Shown: piece after piece, positions 1-9,681 of the stretch
Layout: each line of letters opens with the position of its first letter
Position numbering within the stretch: position 1 is the stretch's first letter
Assembly: GCA_033762315.1 (NCBI GenBank)
Contig: JANRLS010000276.1
Location: 73,784 to 137,783 of the forward strand
Direction of reading: 5' to 3'
Origin: CAYLLN01 sp033762315
GTDB lineage: Bacteria > Planctomycetota > Planctomycetia > Pirellulales > Pirellulaceae
DNA length: 64,000 bases
Notes under the pieces: generated by a model
Seen by the model: only the letters and a program-made list of their open reading frames with translations
What the model was told of the DNA's origin: nothing
The model's database searches: none
Position numbers and translations under genes: made by a program

Positions 1-966
1 ATCTCGATGGATCAGGTGGCGGCCCAGCACGTCGGGCCGACCTATGTTCCCTCGCTCGCGCTCTCGTTCGAGGATGGCGTCGGCACGCGCACCCTCTCGC
101 GCAACGCCCTGGGTGCCGACATTCCAGCCGTGGGCAACTATCGCACCGTGTTCGAGCGGCTCTTTCCGCCGGCTGATAAGTCGCAGCTTCAGCAGGCGCG
201 GGCCCGCCTCGCGCTCGACCGCAGCGTACTCGACACGGCCCTCGGCGAGGTGAGCGATCTGCGCCGCGCCCTCGGAGCGGACGACCAGCGACGGCTCGAC
301 CAATACCTCCATTCGATTCGCGAGGTCGAAACGCGGCTGACCGACAAAGAGGAGATTCTCGATCGCGGCCGGCCGGAGTTTGACGAGGGGAGCGTCCGCA
401 CGCAGCCGCAAGGCAAAAACCGGATGCGCGAGCACATCGAGCTGATGATGGACCTGATCGCCCTCGCTTTTCAAACCGACATGACCCGCGTCGTGACGCA
501 CAGTCTCGGCGGCGAGGGGGGACCGAATTACGAAGACTACAAGGACTGGGCCAAGGAGTTCGGCGCGCCGCTGCGCGGAGCGCACGACGTGCATCACAAA
601 GGCTCGGGCAATCGCGGGGCGGACAATCCCGATACCAAGGTGCTCGGCGCTCGCGACCGGATGTTCTGCGAATGCCTCGCCCGTCTGATGGACCGCCTCC
701 AGGCGATTTCGGCCAGCGAAGGAACCTTGCTCGACCACACCATCTTGCTGCTCGGCGGTTCGCAAATCAGCAGCCACTCGGGCGGTAGCTTTCCGATGCT
801 GCTCGCCGGAGGACGCCAGCTGGGCTTCCGGCATGGGCAGCATCTCAAGTGGCCCGGCGGCACCAAGCCCGCATCGGATCTCTATCTCACGATTCTGCAG
901 CAAATGGGTTGCCCAGTCGCTTCGTTCAAGGAAAGCACTGGCCCCATCACCGAACTGCTCGGCTAA
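1..966 (+). CDS. DUF1552 family exported protein, C-terminal part
   Basis: The reading frame is open from the first base and the first in-frame ATG (position 7) sits inside a conserved stretch (MDQVAAQH), so the true start lies upstream of the window. The visible 322 codons are the C-terminal two thirds or so of a DUF1552 protein. A charged, probably helical middle (RRLDQYLHSIREVETRL) is followed by the family's closing segment with LLGGSQISSHSGG and GFRHGQHLK. DUF1552 proteins are abundant in planctomycetes, usually exported by Tat, and encoded near cytochrome-type DUF1587/1588/1592 proteins; their biochemical role is not established. The next gene encodes a second DUF1552 protein in the same direction 59 bases downstream, so the two are probably co-transcribed. 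The family call is firm; the function is unknown. Confidence 0.85.
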   Translation: MSMDQVAAQHVGPTYVPSLALSFEDGVGTRTLSRNALGADIPAVGNYRTVFERLFPPADKSQLQQARARLALDRSVLDTALGEVSDLRRALGADDQRRLDQYLHSIREVETRLTDKEEILDRGRPEFDEGSVRTQPQGKNRMREHIELMMDLIALAFQTDMTRVVTHSLGGEGGPNYEDYKDWAKEFGAPLRGAHDVHHKGSGNRGADNPDTKVLGARDRMFCECLARLMDRLQAISASEGTLLDHTILLLGGSQISSHSGGSFPMLLAGGRQLGFRHGQHLKWPGGTKPASDLYLTILQQMGCPVASFKESTGPITELLG

Positions 967-1025
967 TTCCACGCTCCATCTCGATTTTTCCCGCATCGCC
1001 CAACCAATCACGCCCGGAGATAGGT

Positions 1026-2405
1026 ATGTTTCTTTCCCGCCGCGACGTTTTGAAGGGCTTTTCCGTAGGTGCCGGCAGCCTGGTGCTCGCCCCGGTGCTG
1101 CGGCAAATCGAGGCCCAAGCTGCCGCCTCGGCTAAGTCTCCGTTGCGGTTTGTCTTCGTCGTCGAAGGGAATGGCTTACCTTGGCAGCAGGTAACACCCG
1201 CCACGATCAAGCGAGGCAAGCAAGATCGCGAACGTCAAAAGCAGGTCATTCCGCTTGCCGATCACGAACTCCCCTCGGCCCTGAAGCCGATTAACGCCTG
1301 GAAGGACCGGCTGACGGTGGTCACCGGGCTGTCAGGGCGCGTTTGCGGTGGCGGGCACTCGAACAATTTTGGCGCACTGGGTGTTTACAACTGCGATGGC
1401 GGCGTCGGCAACAGCGGCGCGGCCAAGGCCGAAACGATCGACGTTGCCTTGGGCAAACACCTGGGAGGCATTTTTCCGCATGTTGGCCTGGGGATGATCG
1501 AGCAGGAGCAAAGCGTCGTCTATAACTGCTCGGCCTGGGACAAGGGGAAGCCGATGCCTACCACCTGCCATCCCGAAGTGGCCTATGCCAGCCTCTTTGG
1601 CAGCGTCGCGGGGGGCTCGGCCAAGCAGGAATTTCTCGCCCGCACCAACGTGCTTGACTTCCTGCTCGACGACATTCGTAGGCTCGAAAAGCTGGTCGCC
1701 GGCCCCGAGCGCGAGAAGCTCGAAGCCCACATCGCCTCGTATGAAGCGATGCGCGACCGCCAAAGCCGATTGAATGAAATCGAAAACACGCTCCGCGAAA
1801 AGGCTCCAGTCGTCGGCGATAAGTATAAGAGCGCCGTCGAAACCGACCGGCTCGATGCCCAGTTCGATATCGCCGCGGCCGCCCTCATCGGTGGACTGAC
1901 GAATTCGGTCACGCTCGCCTCGGGTGTCGGCGATCCCTACTTCGGCGTCAAGTTCACGGGCCTCGGCATCAACTTCGGCAAGCATGGCATCGGTCACGGT
2001 GGCAATTACAACGGCATGACCTGGGATGTCATGAGCACCAAGATTCGTGGTTTCCACTTCGAGCTGATCGCCCGGATGATGACCAAGCTGCAGGCCGTTC
2101 CCGAAGGAAGCGGCACCATGCTCGACAACACCGTCATCGTCTATCTCAGTGACGCCGCCGAAGGGCACCACAGCCGTTGCTGGGAATGGCCGATGGTCGT
2201 GCTCGGCACTGCCGGCGGCCGACTCCAAGGGGGGCAATATGTCGAGTATCCCTATTGGGGGCTCCCTGGCCACCGCGAAATGGGCAATCTCTACGCGACG
2301 CTCTTGCATCTAGCGGGCGACCAACGCGATTACTTCGGCGTCCGCGATCCGATGCTCAAGGGGGATGCCCGTGGCGATGGCCCGCTGCCGGAGCTGCTGG
2401 CATAG
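1026..2405 (+). CDS. DUF1552 family exported protein
   Basis: A 459-residue protein. I chose the ATG at 1026 over longer in-frame starts because it places a twin-arginine motif (S4-R-R-D-V-L-K10) and a hydrophobic stretch at the N-terminus, as expected for Tat export. The body matches DUF1552: FVFVVEGNGLPWQQ near residue 40, a charged central helix (RRLEKLVAGPEREKLEAHIASY), and a C-terminal region ending in the GNLYATLLHLAGD stretch. It is a divergent paralogue of the partial gene just upstream. The family typically appears in exported planctomycete gene blocks with DUF1501 and cytochrome-domain proteins; DUF1501 follows here after 44 bases. The role may concern extracytoplasmic substrate processing, but that is inference. 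The protein looks complete. Confidence 0.85.
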   Translation: MFLSRRDVLKGFSVGAGSLVLAPVLRQIEAQAAASAKSPLRFVFVVEGNGLPWQQVTPATIKRGKQDRERQKQVIPLADHELPSALKPINAWKDRLTVVTGLSGRVCGGGHSNNFGALGVYNCDGGVGNSGAAKAETIDVALGKHLGGIFPHVGLGMIEQEQSVVYNCSAWDKGKPMPTTCHPEVAYASLFGSVAGGSAKQEFLARTNVLDFLLDDIRRLEKLVAGPEREKLEAHIASYEAMRDRQSRLNEIENTLREKAPVVGDKYKSAVETDRLDAQFDIAAAALIGGLTNSVTLASGVGDPYFGVKFTGLGINFGKHGIGHGGNYNGMTWDVMSTKIRGFHFELIARMMTKLQAVPEGSGTMLDNTVIVYLSDAAEGHHSRCWEWPMVVLGTAGGRLQGGQYVEYPYWGLPGHREMGNLYATLLHLAGDQRDYFGVRDPMLKGDARGDGPLPELLA

Positions 2406-2449
2406 GTGGATTCGCCAACTTGATCCCTAGCCCACCACGGAACCATCCG

Positions 2450-3961
2450 ATGCTCAAGATTCTCACCGAAGCCACCGACCCCAATTGTAGCGGACTCCGC
2501 CGGCGCGATTTTCTGCGCGTCGGCGGCCTGGGCTTGGGTGGTCTCGCGCTTCCCACTTGGCTGTCCCCCGCGGCCCGCGCCAACCCGGGGAGGACTTATC
2601 AGAAGGATAAGTCGGTCATTTTGCTGTTCCTCTCCGGCGGCCCCAGTCAGTTCGAAACCTTCGACCCCAAGCCGGAGGGGCCAGGAACCTCGACCAGCAT
2701 CGCCGGCCACATTCCCACGGCAATTCCCGGAGTCCGCTTTGCTTCGTATTTGCCCCAACTTGCCGATCTGGCTGATCGCCTGACGATTGTTCGTTCGTTT
2801 CAGACAAACCACGCCGAACATAGCGGCGCGGCCAAGCAACTGCTCACTGCCGACCTGACGGTTCAAGACGGCAAGCCGATCGTCGAACCGGGCCTGGGAA
2901 GCGTCTATGCCAGGGCCGCCGGCGCGATCCACCCCACCACCGGCATGCCGCGACATGCTCTGATCCCGCCGACGACCAGGCATGTCGAAAAGAGCGTCGG
3001 TTTTGCCGGCTCGTACGAAGCGGTGACCGAAGGGCTCCAGCCGGCATGGCTCGGCACTTCGTTCGCGCCGCTAACCACGCAAGTCGCCTTACGCGAAGGG
3101 ACGGAGAGAGGGAAGAAGAAAAGTGGCCGCCAGCGCGATGGCGAGGAGACGGAGAATCCGTTTCTCGCGAATCTGGAGCCGCGCGTTCCCGATGTGGAGA
3201 TCGACGCCCGCCTCAATCTGCTTGCGCAGCTCGATGGCCTGCATCGTCGCCTCGATGCTCGCGGTCACATGGCCAGCCTCGACGGTTACCGGGAACAAGC
3301 CGTCGAATTGCTCCGCGGCGGCGTGGTGCGCGAGGCGCTCGATCTGACGCGCGAGAATCCCCGTACGCTGGCCGCCTACGACACCGAACATTTTCGCAAT
3401 TACCGCTGCGATGAAAGATCGAAATTCGAGCGCAGCGGACCCTCGATCGGCATTTCGCTCGGCCGGCAACTGCTGCTGGCCCGCCGGTTGTGCGAGGCGG
3501 GGGCGGGGTTCGTGACGGTGATTCACTCGAACTGGGATTTTCACGCCCGCAAGAATATTCCCAACATTCCCGAGGGAATGAGCGTCCTCGCGCCCCCGCT
3601 CGACCATGCCGTCGCCGCATTTTTAGCGGACATTCGTCAACGCGGCCTGGAGGACAAAATTCTGCTCGTCATCACCGGCGAGTTCGGCCGGACCCCCGGC
3701 CTCGACGAAAATCTCGGCCGGCACCACTGGCCCGGCCTGTGCCCCCTCGTCTTCGCCGGCGGCGGGTTCGACCACGGCCGCGTGATTGGCCAATCCGACC
3801 GCCGCGGGGGCGAGCCGGCCGATAACCTGTTCAACATCGCCGATCTGCATGCCACCGTGCTCCAAGCGCTGTTCGATGGCGGTCAGATGCGGCTCGATGC
3901 GGCTTTGCCCGCCAAAATTCAGCAGCGGGCCGCCGGTGGCCGCAACATTCTCGCGTCCTGA
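2450..3961 (+). CDS. DUF1501 family exported protein
   Basis: A 503-residue DUF1501 protein. The ATG at 2450 gives a Tat-type N-terminus (R-R-R-D-F-L-R at residues 17-23 followed by a Gly/Leu-rich segment and an AARA-like cleavage site). Family landmarks are present: GGPSQFETFDPKP near residue 63 and GEFGRTPG near residue 410. DUF1501 belongs to the alkaline-phosphatase-like superfamily and is normally paired with a DUF1549/DUF1553 cytochrome protein. Here the immediate upstream partners are two DUF1552 genes, and the nearest DUF1549/1553 gene is two genes downstream. A Lys/Arg/Glu-rich insertion (around residues 215-235) interrupts the middle. Enzymatic activity is not known; the metal-binding pattern of the superfamily is only inferred. 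Confidence 0.88.
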   Translation: MLKILTEATDPNCSGLRRRDFLRVGGLGLGGLALPTWLSPAARANPGRTYQKDKSVILLFLSGGPSQFETFDPKPEGPGTSTSIAGHIPTAIPGVRFASYLPQLADLADRLTIVRSFQTNHAEHSGAAKQLLTADLTVQDGKPIVEPGLGSVYARAAGAIHPTTGMPRHALIPPTTRHVEKSVGFAGSYEAVTEGLQPAWLGTSFAPLTTQVALREGTERGKKKSGRQRDGEETENPFLANLEPRVPDVEIDARLNLLAQLDGLHRRLDARGHMASLDGYREQAVELLRGGVVREALDLTRENPRTLAAYDTEHFRNYRCDERSKFERSGPSIGISLGRQLLLARRLCEAGAGFVTVIHSNWDFHARKNIPNIPEGMSVLAPPLDHAVAAFLADIRQRGLEDKILLVITGEFGRTPGLDENLGRHHWPGLCPLVFAGGGFDHGRVIGQSDRRGGEPADNLFNIADLHATVLQALFDGGQMRLDAALPAKIQQRAAGGRNILAS

Positions 3962-3985
3962 TCAGAACGAAAGCGAACCCGACTC

Positions 3986-4516
3986 ATGAAAGCCTGTTCG
4001 CTTGCTGCTTGTTTGCTGACTCTCGCCTTGGCCGCCAATGGAACGCTATTCGCGGGCGATCGCGAGGAGCTGATCGGCGAGTGGAGGATCGTCGAATTTC
4101 AAGATGACGGCGGCGACAAGATCGGCCGCCTGGGGGGTGTGTCGGCACGAGGCAAGCGGGCGGAGAAATTCGCCAAGCTCATTATCACGAGTGACGAAAT
4201 TTATGTCCTTCGCGGCGATGGCCAGCGCGACGTGCTCACCGGCCTAACCAACTGCGCCTGGAAGTCGTTCACCATAGATTCCACCACCAATCCCAAACAG
4301 ATCGACATCGTCGGCGTCCCTGGCAAAGACGACAAGCCGCATCACTATCACGGCATCTATTCGCTCGAGAAGGAAAAGCTCTCGATTTGCTGGAACGAAA
4401 CCCCGCGCAGCCCCGATCCCGCGAAGGCCCGCCCAACGAAGTTCGCCTCTGACGACGAAATGAATCTGTTCGTCTGCGAGCGTCTGCCATCGGCGGCGAC
4501 CAAACCCACTCCGTGA
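3986..4516 (+). CDS. TIGR03067 domain exported protein
   Basis: A 176-residue protein with a clear signal peptide (residues 1-23, MKACSLAACLLTLALAANG then a cleavage-like LFAGD). The mature part starts with EELIGEWRIVEFQDDGG, the opening strand pattern of TIGR03067, a lipocalin-like planctomycete domain. Later segments also fit: KLIITSDEIYVLRGDG, and NPKQIDIVGVPGKDDKPHHYHGIYSLEKEKLSICWNE. It is probably a small periplasmic beta-barrel, and the ligand is unknown. It lies 24 bases after the DUF1501 gene and 24 bases before a cytochrome-type DUF1549/1553 gene, suggesting one transcript. TIGR03067 domains occur in many copies per planctomycete genome. Confidence 0.8.
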   Translation: MKACSLAACLLTLALAANGTLFAGDREELIGEWRIVEFQDDGGDKIGRLGGVSARGKRAEKFAKLIITSDEIYVLRGDGQRDVLTGLTNCAWKSFTIDSTTNPKQIDIVGVPGKDDKPHHYHGIYSLEKEKLSICWNETPRSPDPAKARPTKFASDDEMNLFVCERLPSAATKPTP

Positions 4517-4540
4517 TGCCGCGAATTGAGTTGGCCGAAC

Positions 4541-6688
4541 ATGACTCCTCTCTTGAAAAGTACGATTCCTCTCGCGCTCGTCGCCATCACCGGCCTGATT
4601 GCGCCGGCACTTGCTGACGACAAGCTCGCCTTTTTCGAGGGCAGAATCCGCCCGGTGCTGGTCAAGCATTGCTATGACTGTCATTCCGCATCGGCAGGCA
4701 AGGCCGAAGGGGGCCTCTTGGTCGATACGCGGGCGGGTCTGATCGCTGGCGGTGAAAACGGGCCGGCCGTGGTTCCCGGCAAGCCCGCCGCAGGATCGTT
4801 GCTGGCGGCACTGAAGCATGACGGCTTCGAGATGCCCAAGGACCAGCCAAAACTGAGCAATGACGTGATCGCCGATTTCGAAAGCTGGATCAAAGGGGGC
4901 GCGGTCGATCCCCGTTCGGGACCGGCCGCCGCCCCCCGCACCGGCATCGACTTTAATAAGGGGCGCGAACATTGGGCCTTTCGTCCCGTTCAAGTTGTCG
5001 CGCCGGCAGTGGCTGGCAACTCTGACTGGCCGCGCGGCGAGATTGATCGCTACATCCTTGCTCGACTGCAAATCCAAGGGCTGGTCCCCGCCGCCGATGC
5101 CGACGCTTTTGCCCTGCTGCGGAGGCTATTTTTCGATCTGACCGGCCTTCCTCCCAGCGTGGCCGATGTCGATGCCTTCCTAGTTGCCTTGTCCCCCCCC
5201 GGCGGCCAAAACTCGGCGGCAAAGCGGGCTGCCGCCCGCCAAAAGGCGGTCGAGGCCGTTGTCGAGCGCCTGCTGGCCTCGCTTCAATTTGGCGAGCACT
5301 GGGCGCGCCACTGGCTGGATGGGGTTCGGTTCAATAGTCAACTCACCACCATCGAGGCCTATCGCGATTGGGTGGTGCGGGCCCACAATGGCGATCTTCC
5401 CTACGACCAATTCGTCATTCGGCAACTGGCGGGCGATTTGCTTCCCGCGGCAAGCCCCGCAGAGCGGGACGAGCACCTGATTGCTGGTCAGCTACTTTGC
5501 CTCAACGTGCGCGAGATGGACCGCGTCGAGGGGATGATCGAGGTCGTTGGTCAGCAACTGTTGGGAGTGAGCCTCAATTGCGCGAAGTGCCACGATCACA
5601 AGTTCGATCCGTTCTCGCAGCAAGACTATTACGGCCTTGCCGGCATCTTCACCAGCACCAAGGTGATTGGCGACAAGAACCCGCAAATCGACGGCCAGCC
5701 TCTCGCCACGCGCCCAGGCTACAAGATCATCTCGCTCACGGACGACAAAATCGTCAGCGACACCAACCTGCTCTATCGCGGTGAACGCGATCAGCGCGGC
5801 CCGGTTGTCCCGCGCCGCTTTCCGCAAGTTCTGGCGGGCGACAAGCAAACTCCGCTGGGCAATCAAACGGCGGATAGCGGCCGGCTATTGCTGGCGCGAT
5901 GGATCGCCTCGGCCGATAACCCGCTCACGGCCAGGGTTATCGTCAATCGAGTGTGGCTCCGGATGTTCGGGCGTGGGATTGTGGCGACCCCCAACGATTT
6001 TGGCACCCAGGGTGAGCCACCAACCCACCCCGAATTGCTCGATTATCTGGCCGACCGGCTGGTCCGGTCCGGCTGGTCGCTGAAGTCGCTGATTCGCGAG
6101 CTTGCCCTGTCGCGAACCTATCAGCAGGGAACCACGGCTGATCCGGCCACGATCGCTGCCGACGCCGATAATCGCTGGCTCGCGCGGGCTCGCCTGCGCC
6201 GCCTGCAATACGAGCAGCTGATCGACAGCCTGCTCGCCACCAGCGGCACGTTGCAAACCGGCCCCCCGCCGCCAAATCCCAAAAAGCGCCCGTTCGATTA
6301 TCGTTTCGGTGGCAAAGAGCCGATTGCCACCACGCAAACCTACCGCGCCCTCTATCACGACGATGCGGTGATGCGCGGACTGTTCGATGGGCCCGATCCG
6401 GAGCTACTGGTCGATCAGCGAGAGGCCTCTGTCACCGCGCCGCAATTGCTGTTTTTCATGAACCATCCGACCGTCGCGCAAATTGCCGCGGTCGCGGCGG
6501 CACGCTCAGAGGAAATTGCCGGCACATCGGAATTGCCCCCGCGCGTCGATGCCGTCCACCGCCTGTTCTTCGCCCGGCCGGCGACCGCCGCTGAGCAGGC
6601 CGCCGCCGCTGAGTTCCTATCCAAGAGCTCGCTCGCTCGCTACTGCCACGTCCTCCTCGCCAGCAGCGAGTTCCTGTATCTCGAATAG
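4541..6688 (+). CDS. Planctomycete cytochrome-c-type DUF1549/DUF1553 protein
   Basis: A 715-residue exported protein. ATG at 4541 begins a signal peptide (MTPLLKSTIPLALVAITGLIAPALA); a TTG five codons upstream is the alternative. Domains in order: a PSCyt1-type domain with heme-binding C-Y-D-C-H near residues 43-47; DUF1549 (about 170-380) containing the conserved C-A-K-C-H-D-H-K near residue 347; and DUF1553 (about 440-700). It is shorter than many family members of around 1000 residues because no carbohydrate-binding or extra insert separates DUF1549 and DUF1553. Such proteins are thought to be periplasmic redox components paired with DUF1501, which follows 33 bases downstream. The family is firm; electron-transfer function is inferred from the CxxCH motifs. 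Confidence 0.9.
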   Translation: MTPLLKSTIPLALVAITGLIAPALADDKLAFFEGRIRPVLVKHCYDCHSASAGKAEGGLLVDTRAGLIAGGENGPAVVPGKPAAGSLLAALKHDGFEMPKDQPKLSNDVIADFESWIKGGAVDPRSGPAAAPRTGIDFNKGREHWAFRPVQVVAPAVAGNSDWPRGEIDRYILARLQIQGLVPAADADAFALLRRLFFDLTGLPPSVADVDAFLVALSPPGGQNSAAKRAAARQKAVEAVVERLLASLQFGEHWARHWLDGVRFNSQLTTIEAYRDWVVRAHNGDLPYDQFVIRQLAGDLLPAASPAERDEHLIAGQLLCLNVREMDRVEGMIEVVGQQLLGVSLNCAKCHDHKFDPFSQQDYYGLAGIFTSTKVIGDKNPQIDGQPLATRPGYKIISLTDDKIVSDTNLLYRGERDQRGPVVPRRFPQVLAGDKQTPLGNQTADSGRLLLARWIASADNPLTARVIVNRVWLRMFGRGIVATPNDFGTQGEPPTHPELLDYLADRLVRSGWSLKSLIRELALSRTYQQGTTADPATIAADADNRWLARARLRRLQYEQLIDSLLATSGTLQTGPPPPNPKKRPFDYRFGGKEPIATTQTYRALYHDDAVMRGLFDGPDPELLVDQREASVTAPQLLFFMNHPTVAQIAAVAAARSEEIAGTSELPPRVDAVHRLFFARPATAAEQAAAAEFLSKSSLARYCHVLLASSEFLYLE

Positions 6689-6721
6689 CCACCCGATAGC
6701 CGCCGATGGAAGGATTGATTC

Positions 6722-8155
6722 ATGTCGCTATCTGCCCTTCGTCCAGCGCTCGTTTCGCGCCGCGTGGCCCTTTCGCAGCTTGCGATCGGGGTTGGTGGCA
6801 TTGGCCTGGCCGCGGTGCTCGGCAAGGAGGGATTCGCCGCCGAAGCCAGCCCGCTTTTGGCCGCCAATTCTGCCCCCGTTGCGCCGCACCACGCGCCGCG
6901 AGCCAAAAGCCTGATCTTTCTCAACATGCAAGGAGGCCCGTCGCAGTTTGAAACGTTCGACTTCAAACCCGCGATGGACCATTACGCCGGCAAGGCGATT
7001 CCCCAAGAATTGTCGGTCCGCTTTCCCGGCAAGATTTTGCCGTCGGCGTTTCGCTTTTCGCGCCATGGCCAGTCGGGGCTCGAAATCAGCAATTCGCTCC
7101 CCCACCTGGGAACCGTGGCCGACGAACTATGCGTCATTAAATCGATGGTGTGCGACAGTCAGGCCCATCCATCCGGCCAGGTGCAGGCTCTCACAGGCTA
7201 TGCCCGCGGGGCGATGCCCTGCCTCGGCTCGTGGATTCTGTATGGCCTCGGTTCGGCCAACGACAACCTCCCCGGTTTCGTCTATTTGGCCAACGGCTAC
7301 AGCCACGGCTCGGCGTTTCTGCCCGCCGAAACCCAGGGAATGCCGATCGGCCAGAAGCTCCCCAATGTGCGCCGGGCGGCGGGCATGACCGAGCCTCAGC
7401 AGCGCGAAATGCTCGATCTGCTGGCCAAAGTCAACCGCCAATACGCCGCCGAACATCCGGCCGACGATGTGCTGAATGCCCGCATCGAAGCCGCCGAACT
7501 CGCCTTTCGCATGCAAGTCGCTTCTCCGGAAGCGGTCGATCTGACCCAGGAATCGCAAGCCACGCTCGATCTGTATGGCATCACCGACAACGACGGTCTC
7601 GGCTCGAAGACAAAGAAAGGGGGGCGAGGACTCTCCGAGACGCGCCAGGATTTTGGCTCGATGTGCCTGATCGCCCGGCGGCTGGTCGAGCGCGGAGTCC
7701 GCGTCGTCACGATCTGCGTCGGCGGTCGTCGCGGCTGGGATCAACATAGCAACCTCAAAGAGGCCCTCGAGCAGAACTGTCTCGTCATCGACCAGCCGAT
7801 GGCCGCTCTGCTCAAGGACCTGAAATCGCATGGCCTGCTCGACAGCACGCTGGTCATGTGGGGGGGCGAATTCGGTCGCACTCCCTACGCCCAAAACGAC
7901 AACGGCCGCGACCATTTCCACAAGGGGTACACCTATTGGCTGGCCGGCGGAGGAGTGAAGGGAGGGCTCAGCTACGGCACGACACACGAGTTGGGCCTGG
8001 ACGTGGCCGAGAACAAAGTCCACGTCCACGACCTGCACGCCACCCTCCTCTGGCAACTCGGCCTCGATCCCGAGCGGCTCACCTTTCGCTACGGCGGCCG
8101 CGACCAGCGGCTGACCGACACCAGCGGCAAGGTAGTCCGAGCCATTCTGACTTAG
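6722..8155 (+). CDS. DUF1501 family exported protein
   Basis: A 477-residue DUF1501 protein with a Tat-like N-terminus (S-R-R-V-A-L at residues 12-17 and a Gly/Ile/Leu-rich segment). It carries the conserved GGPSQFETFDFKP (about residue 71) and GGEFGRTPYAQ (about residue 381). A GGAAG-poor C-terminal half ends with a HDLHATLLWQLGLDPERLTFRYGGRDQRLTD motif region typical of the family; only short parts of it are quoted as identity evidence: HDLHATLLWQLGLD and YGGRDQRLTD. A purine-rich GGAAGGA lies about 10 bases before the ATG. It directly follows the cytochrome DUF1549/1553 gene, the canonical pairing, so the two products are probably functional partners in the periplasm. It differs from the DUF1501 at 2450, so the block carries two non-identical copies. 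Confidence 0.9.
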   Translation: MSLSALRPALVSRRVALSQLAIGVGGIGLAAVLGKEGFAAEASPLLAANSAPVAPHHAPRAKSLIFLNMQGGPSQFETFDFKPAMDHYAGKAIPQELSVRFPGKILPSAFRFSRHGQSGLEISNSLPHLGTVADELCVIKSMVCDSQAHPSGQVQALTGYARGAMPCLGSWILYGLGSANDNLPGFVYLANGYSHGSAFLPAETQGMPIGQKLPNVRRAAGMTEPQQREMLDLLAKVNRQYAAEHPADDVLNARIEAAELAFRMQVASPEAVDLTQESQATLDLYGITDNDGLGSKTKKGGRGLSETRQDFGSMCLIARRLVERGVRVVTICVGGRRGWDQHSNLKEALEQNCLVIDQPMAALLKDLKSHGLLDSTLVMWGGEFGRTPYAQNDNGRDHFHKGYTYWLAGGGVKGGLSYGTTHELGLDVAENKVHVHDLHATLLWQLGLDPERLTFRYGGRDQRLTDTSGKVVRAILT

Positions 8156-8272
8156 TCCGATAGCCACTCGGCGGCGAGCGGAAGTTTGACGCGAGGCGGT
8201 GCGTGGAAGAGAATCGCAGGGCTAAGACGATCCAATCGGATCACTTTCGCCTCACTTCAGCCTTGTCGCCGC

Positions 8273-9661
8273 ATGATCACCAGCCACCATTCGCTCGCAC
8301 GGGCCGGCGTCAATTTGATTGTTCTCCTCGTCGCGATCTTTCCTCGCCTCTTGGTGCATGCTGCCGAGCCTCCGCCCCGGCCGAACATCGTCTTTATCTT
8401 GGCGGACGACTTGGGCTATGGCGATCTCGGCTGCCAGGGGCATCCGTATGCCCGCACGCCGCACCTCGACCGGCTCGCCCGCCAGGGAACTCGTTTTCAG
8501 CAATTCTATGTCACCGGAATCACTTGTTGCCCCAGCCGCACGGGATTCATGACGAGCAAGTTCCCCGCGACTTATCGTGCCTATCCGGCCGGTGCGGGGT
8601 TTGGCGAGCGGATCACTGTGACCGAACTGCTGCGGCGCGTCGGCTATGCCACTGGTCACTTCGGCAAGTAGCACATCGGCCCCGATGAACAGCCCGGCAC
8701 CTATGGCATTCAGCAAATTGGGGCGGCGGTGGAGCCGCGCGGCAACAGGCGCGACGAGCGCGGCCGCGACGCCCCGATTTTCGATGCCGCCATCCGCTTT
8801 ATCGAGGAGTACCGCGAGGGACCGTTTTACGTGAATGTCTGGGGGCACATCAGCCACTTTCCCGTTAGTCCCCCGCCAGCCTATGCCGAGAAGTTTCGCG
8901 ACGTCATGGTGAAGGAGGCTGATTTTTCGGACCACATGGCCGAAAAATGGAGCGCGCTGAAGTCCGCCGGCGCCGATCCGAGCGAACGGTTGCGGCGCTA
9001 CCTCGGAGACGTATTCTCCCTCGATGAGGATGTCGGCCGGTTGCTGGCCAGGCTCGATGAACTCGGTTTGACCGAGAACACGCTGGTCGTTTTTTCGAGC
9101 GACCACGGCCCCGCCCCCATTAGCGATAAGGAAAGCGATGGCGAGCGGGCCGACGCCCGGCTCAACATGCTGGGCTATGCCGGCGGCCAGCGCGGCGGCA
9201 AGCACACAATGTACGAGGGGGGCGTGCGCGTGCCGCTCCTGGTTCGTTGGCCAGGGAAGGTTCCAGCGGGGCGGGTGGACGAGCGTTCGGTCATCAGTGG
9301 CATTGACTGGCTGCCGACCGTTTGCGCGGTGGCGGGAATCAAGATCGATTCCACCGAATTCGATGGCGAGGATGCCTCGGCCGCGCTGTTGGGCCGCGAA
9401 TTTGCCCGGGCCACACCGCTCTTCTGGAAAACCAGCAATCCCCGCGGCCAAATCGCGGTTCGCTCCGAGAATTGGAAGCTCCATCTGCCGTATCGCAACC
9501 GGGGCGAAGTCGAACTCTACGACCTGGCCCATGATGCCGGCGAGAGGAAGAATCTGGCCGCCAGTCGGCCTGAAGTGGTGGAATTGCTCTCCGCGCTGGC
9601 CCAGAAGTGGAATACCACGCTCCCGACCGAGTACATTAAGACCGACGACAAACAAGACTAA
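8273..9661 (+). pseudogene. Sulfatase interrupted by an in-frame TAG stop
   Basis: Read through, this is a 462-codon arylsulfatase of the alkaline-phosphatase superfamily. The 5' part (132 codons) has a signal sequence, the metal-binding NIVFILADDLGYGDLGC segment and the sulfatase signature C85-C-P-S-R89, whose first Cys would be converted to formylglycine. The frame then hits TAG at 8669-8671 in GHFGK-stop-HIGPDE. Almost all homologues have FGKWH, so TGG (Trp) became TAG by one G-to-A change. Downstream the same frame stays open to 9661 with normal family content (VFSSDHGPAP, GGVRVPLLVRWPGKVPAG, a C-terminal ELYDLAHDAGE). The open frame shows no other lesion, so the change is recent, a sequencing error, or suppressed. 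As written the product lacks half the active site. Confidence 0.88.
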
Positions 9662-9681
9662 CCCCTTACTCCGAGAATTCC

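Noticed and set aside
8669..8671. The in-frame TAG as a recoded amino acid (for example pyrrolysine)
   Set aside because: No recoding genes or downstream element are seen, and the position is a conserved Trp, so a point change or sequencing error is simpler.
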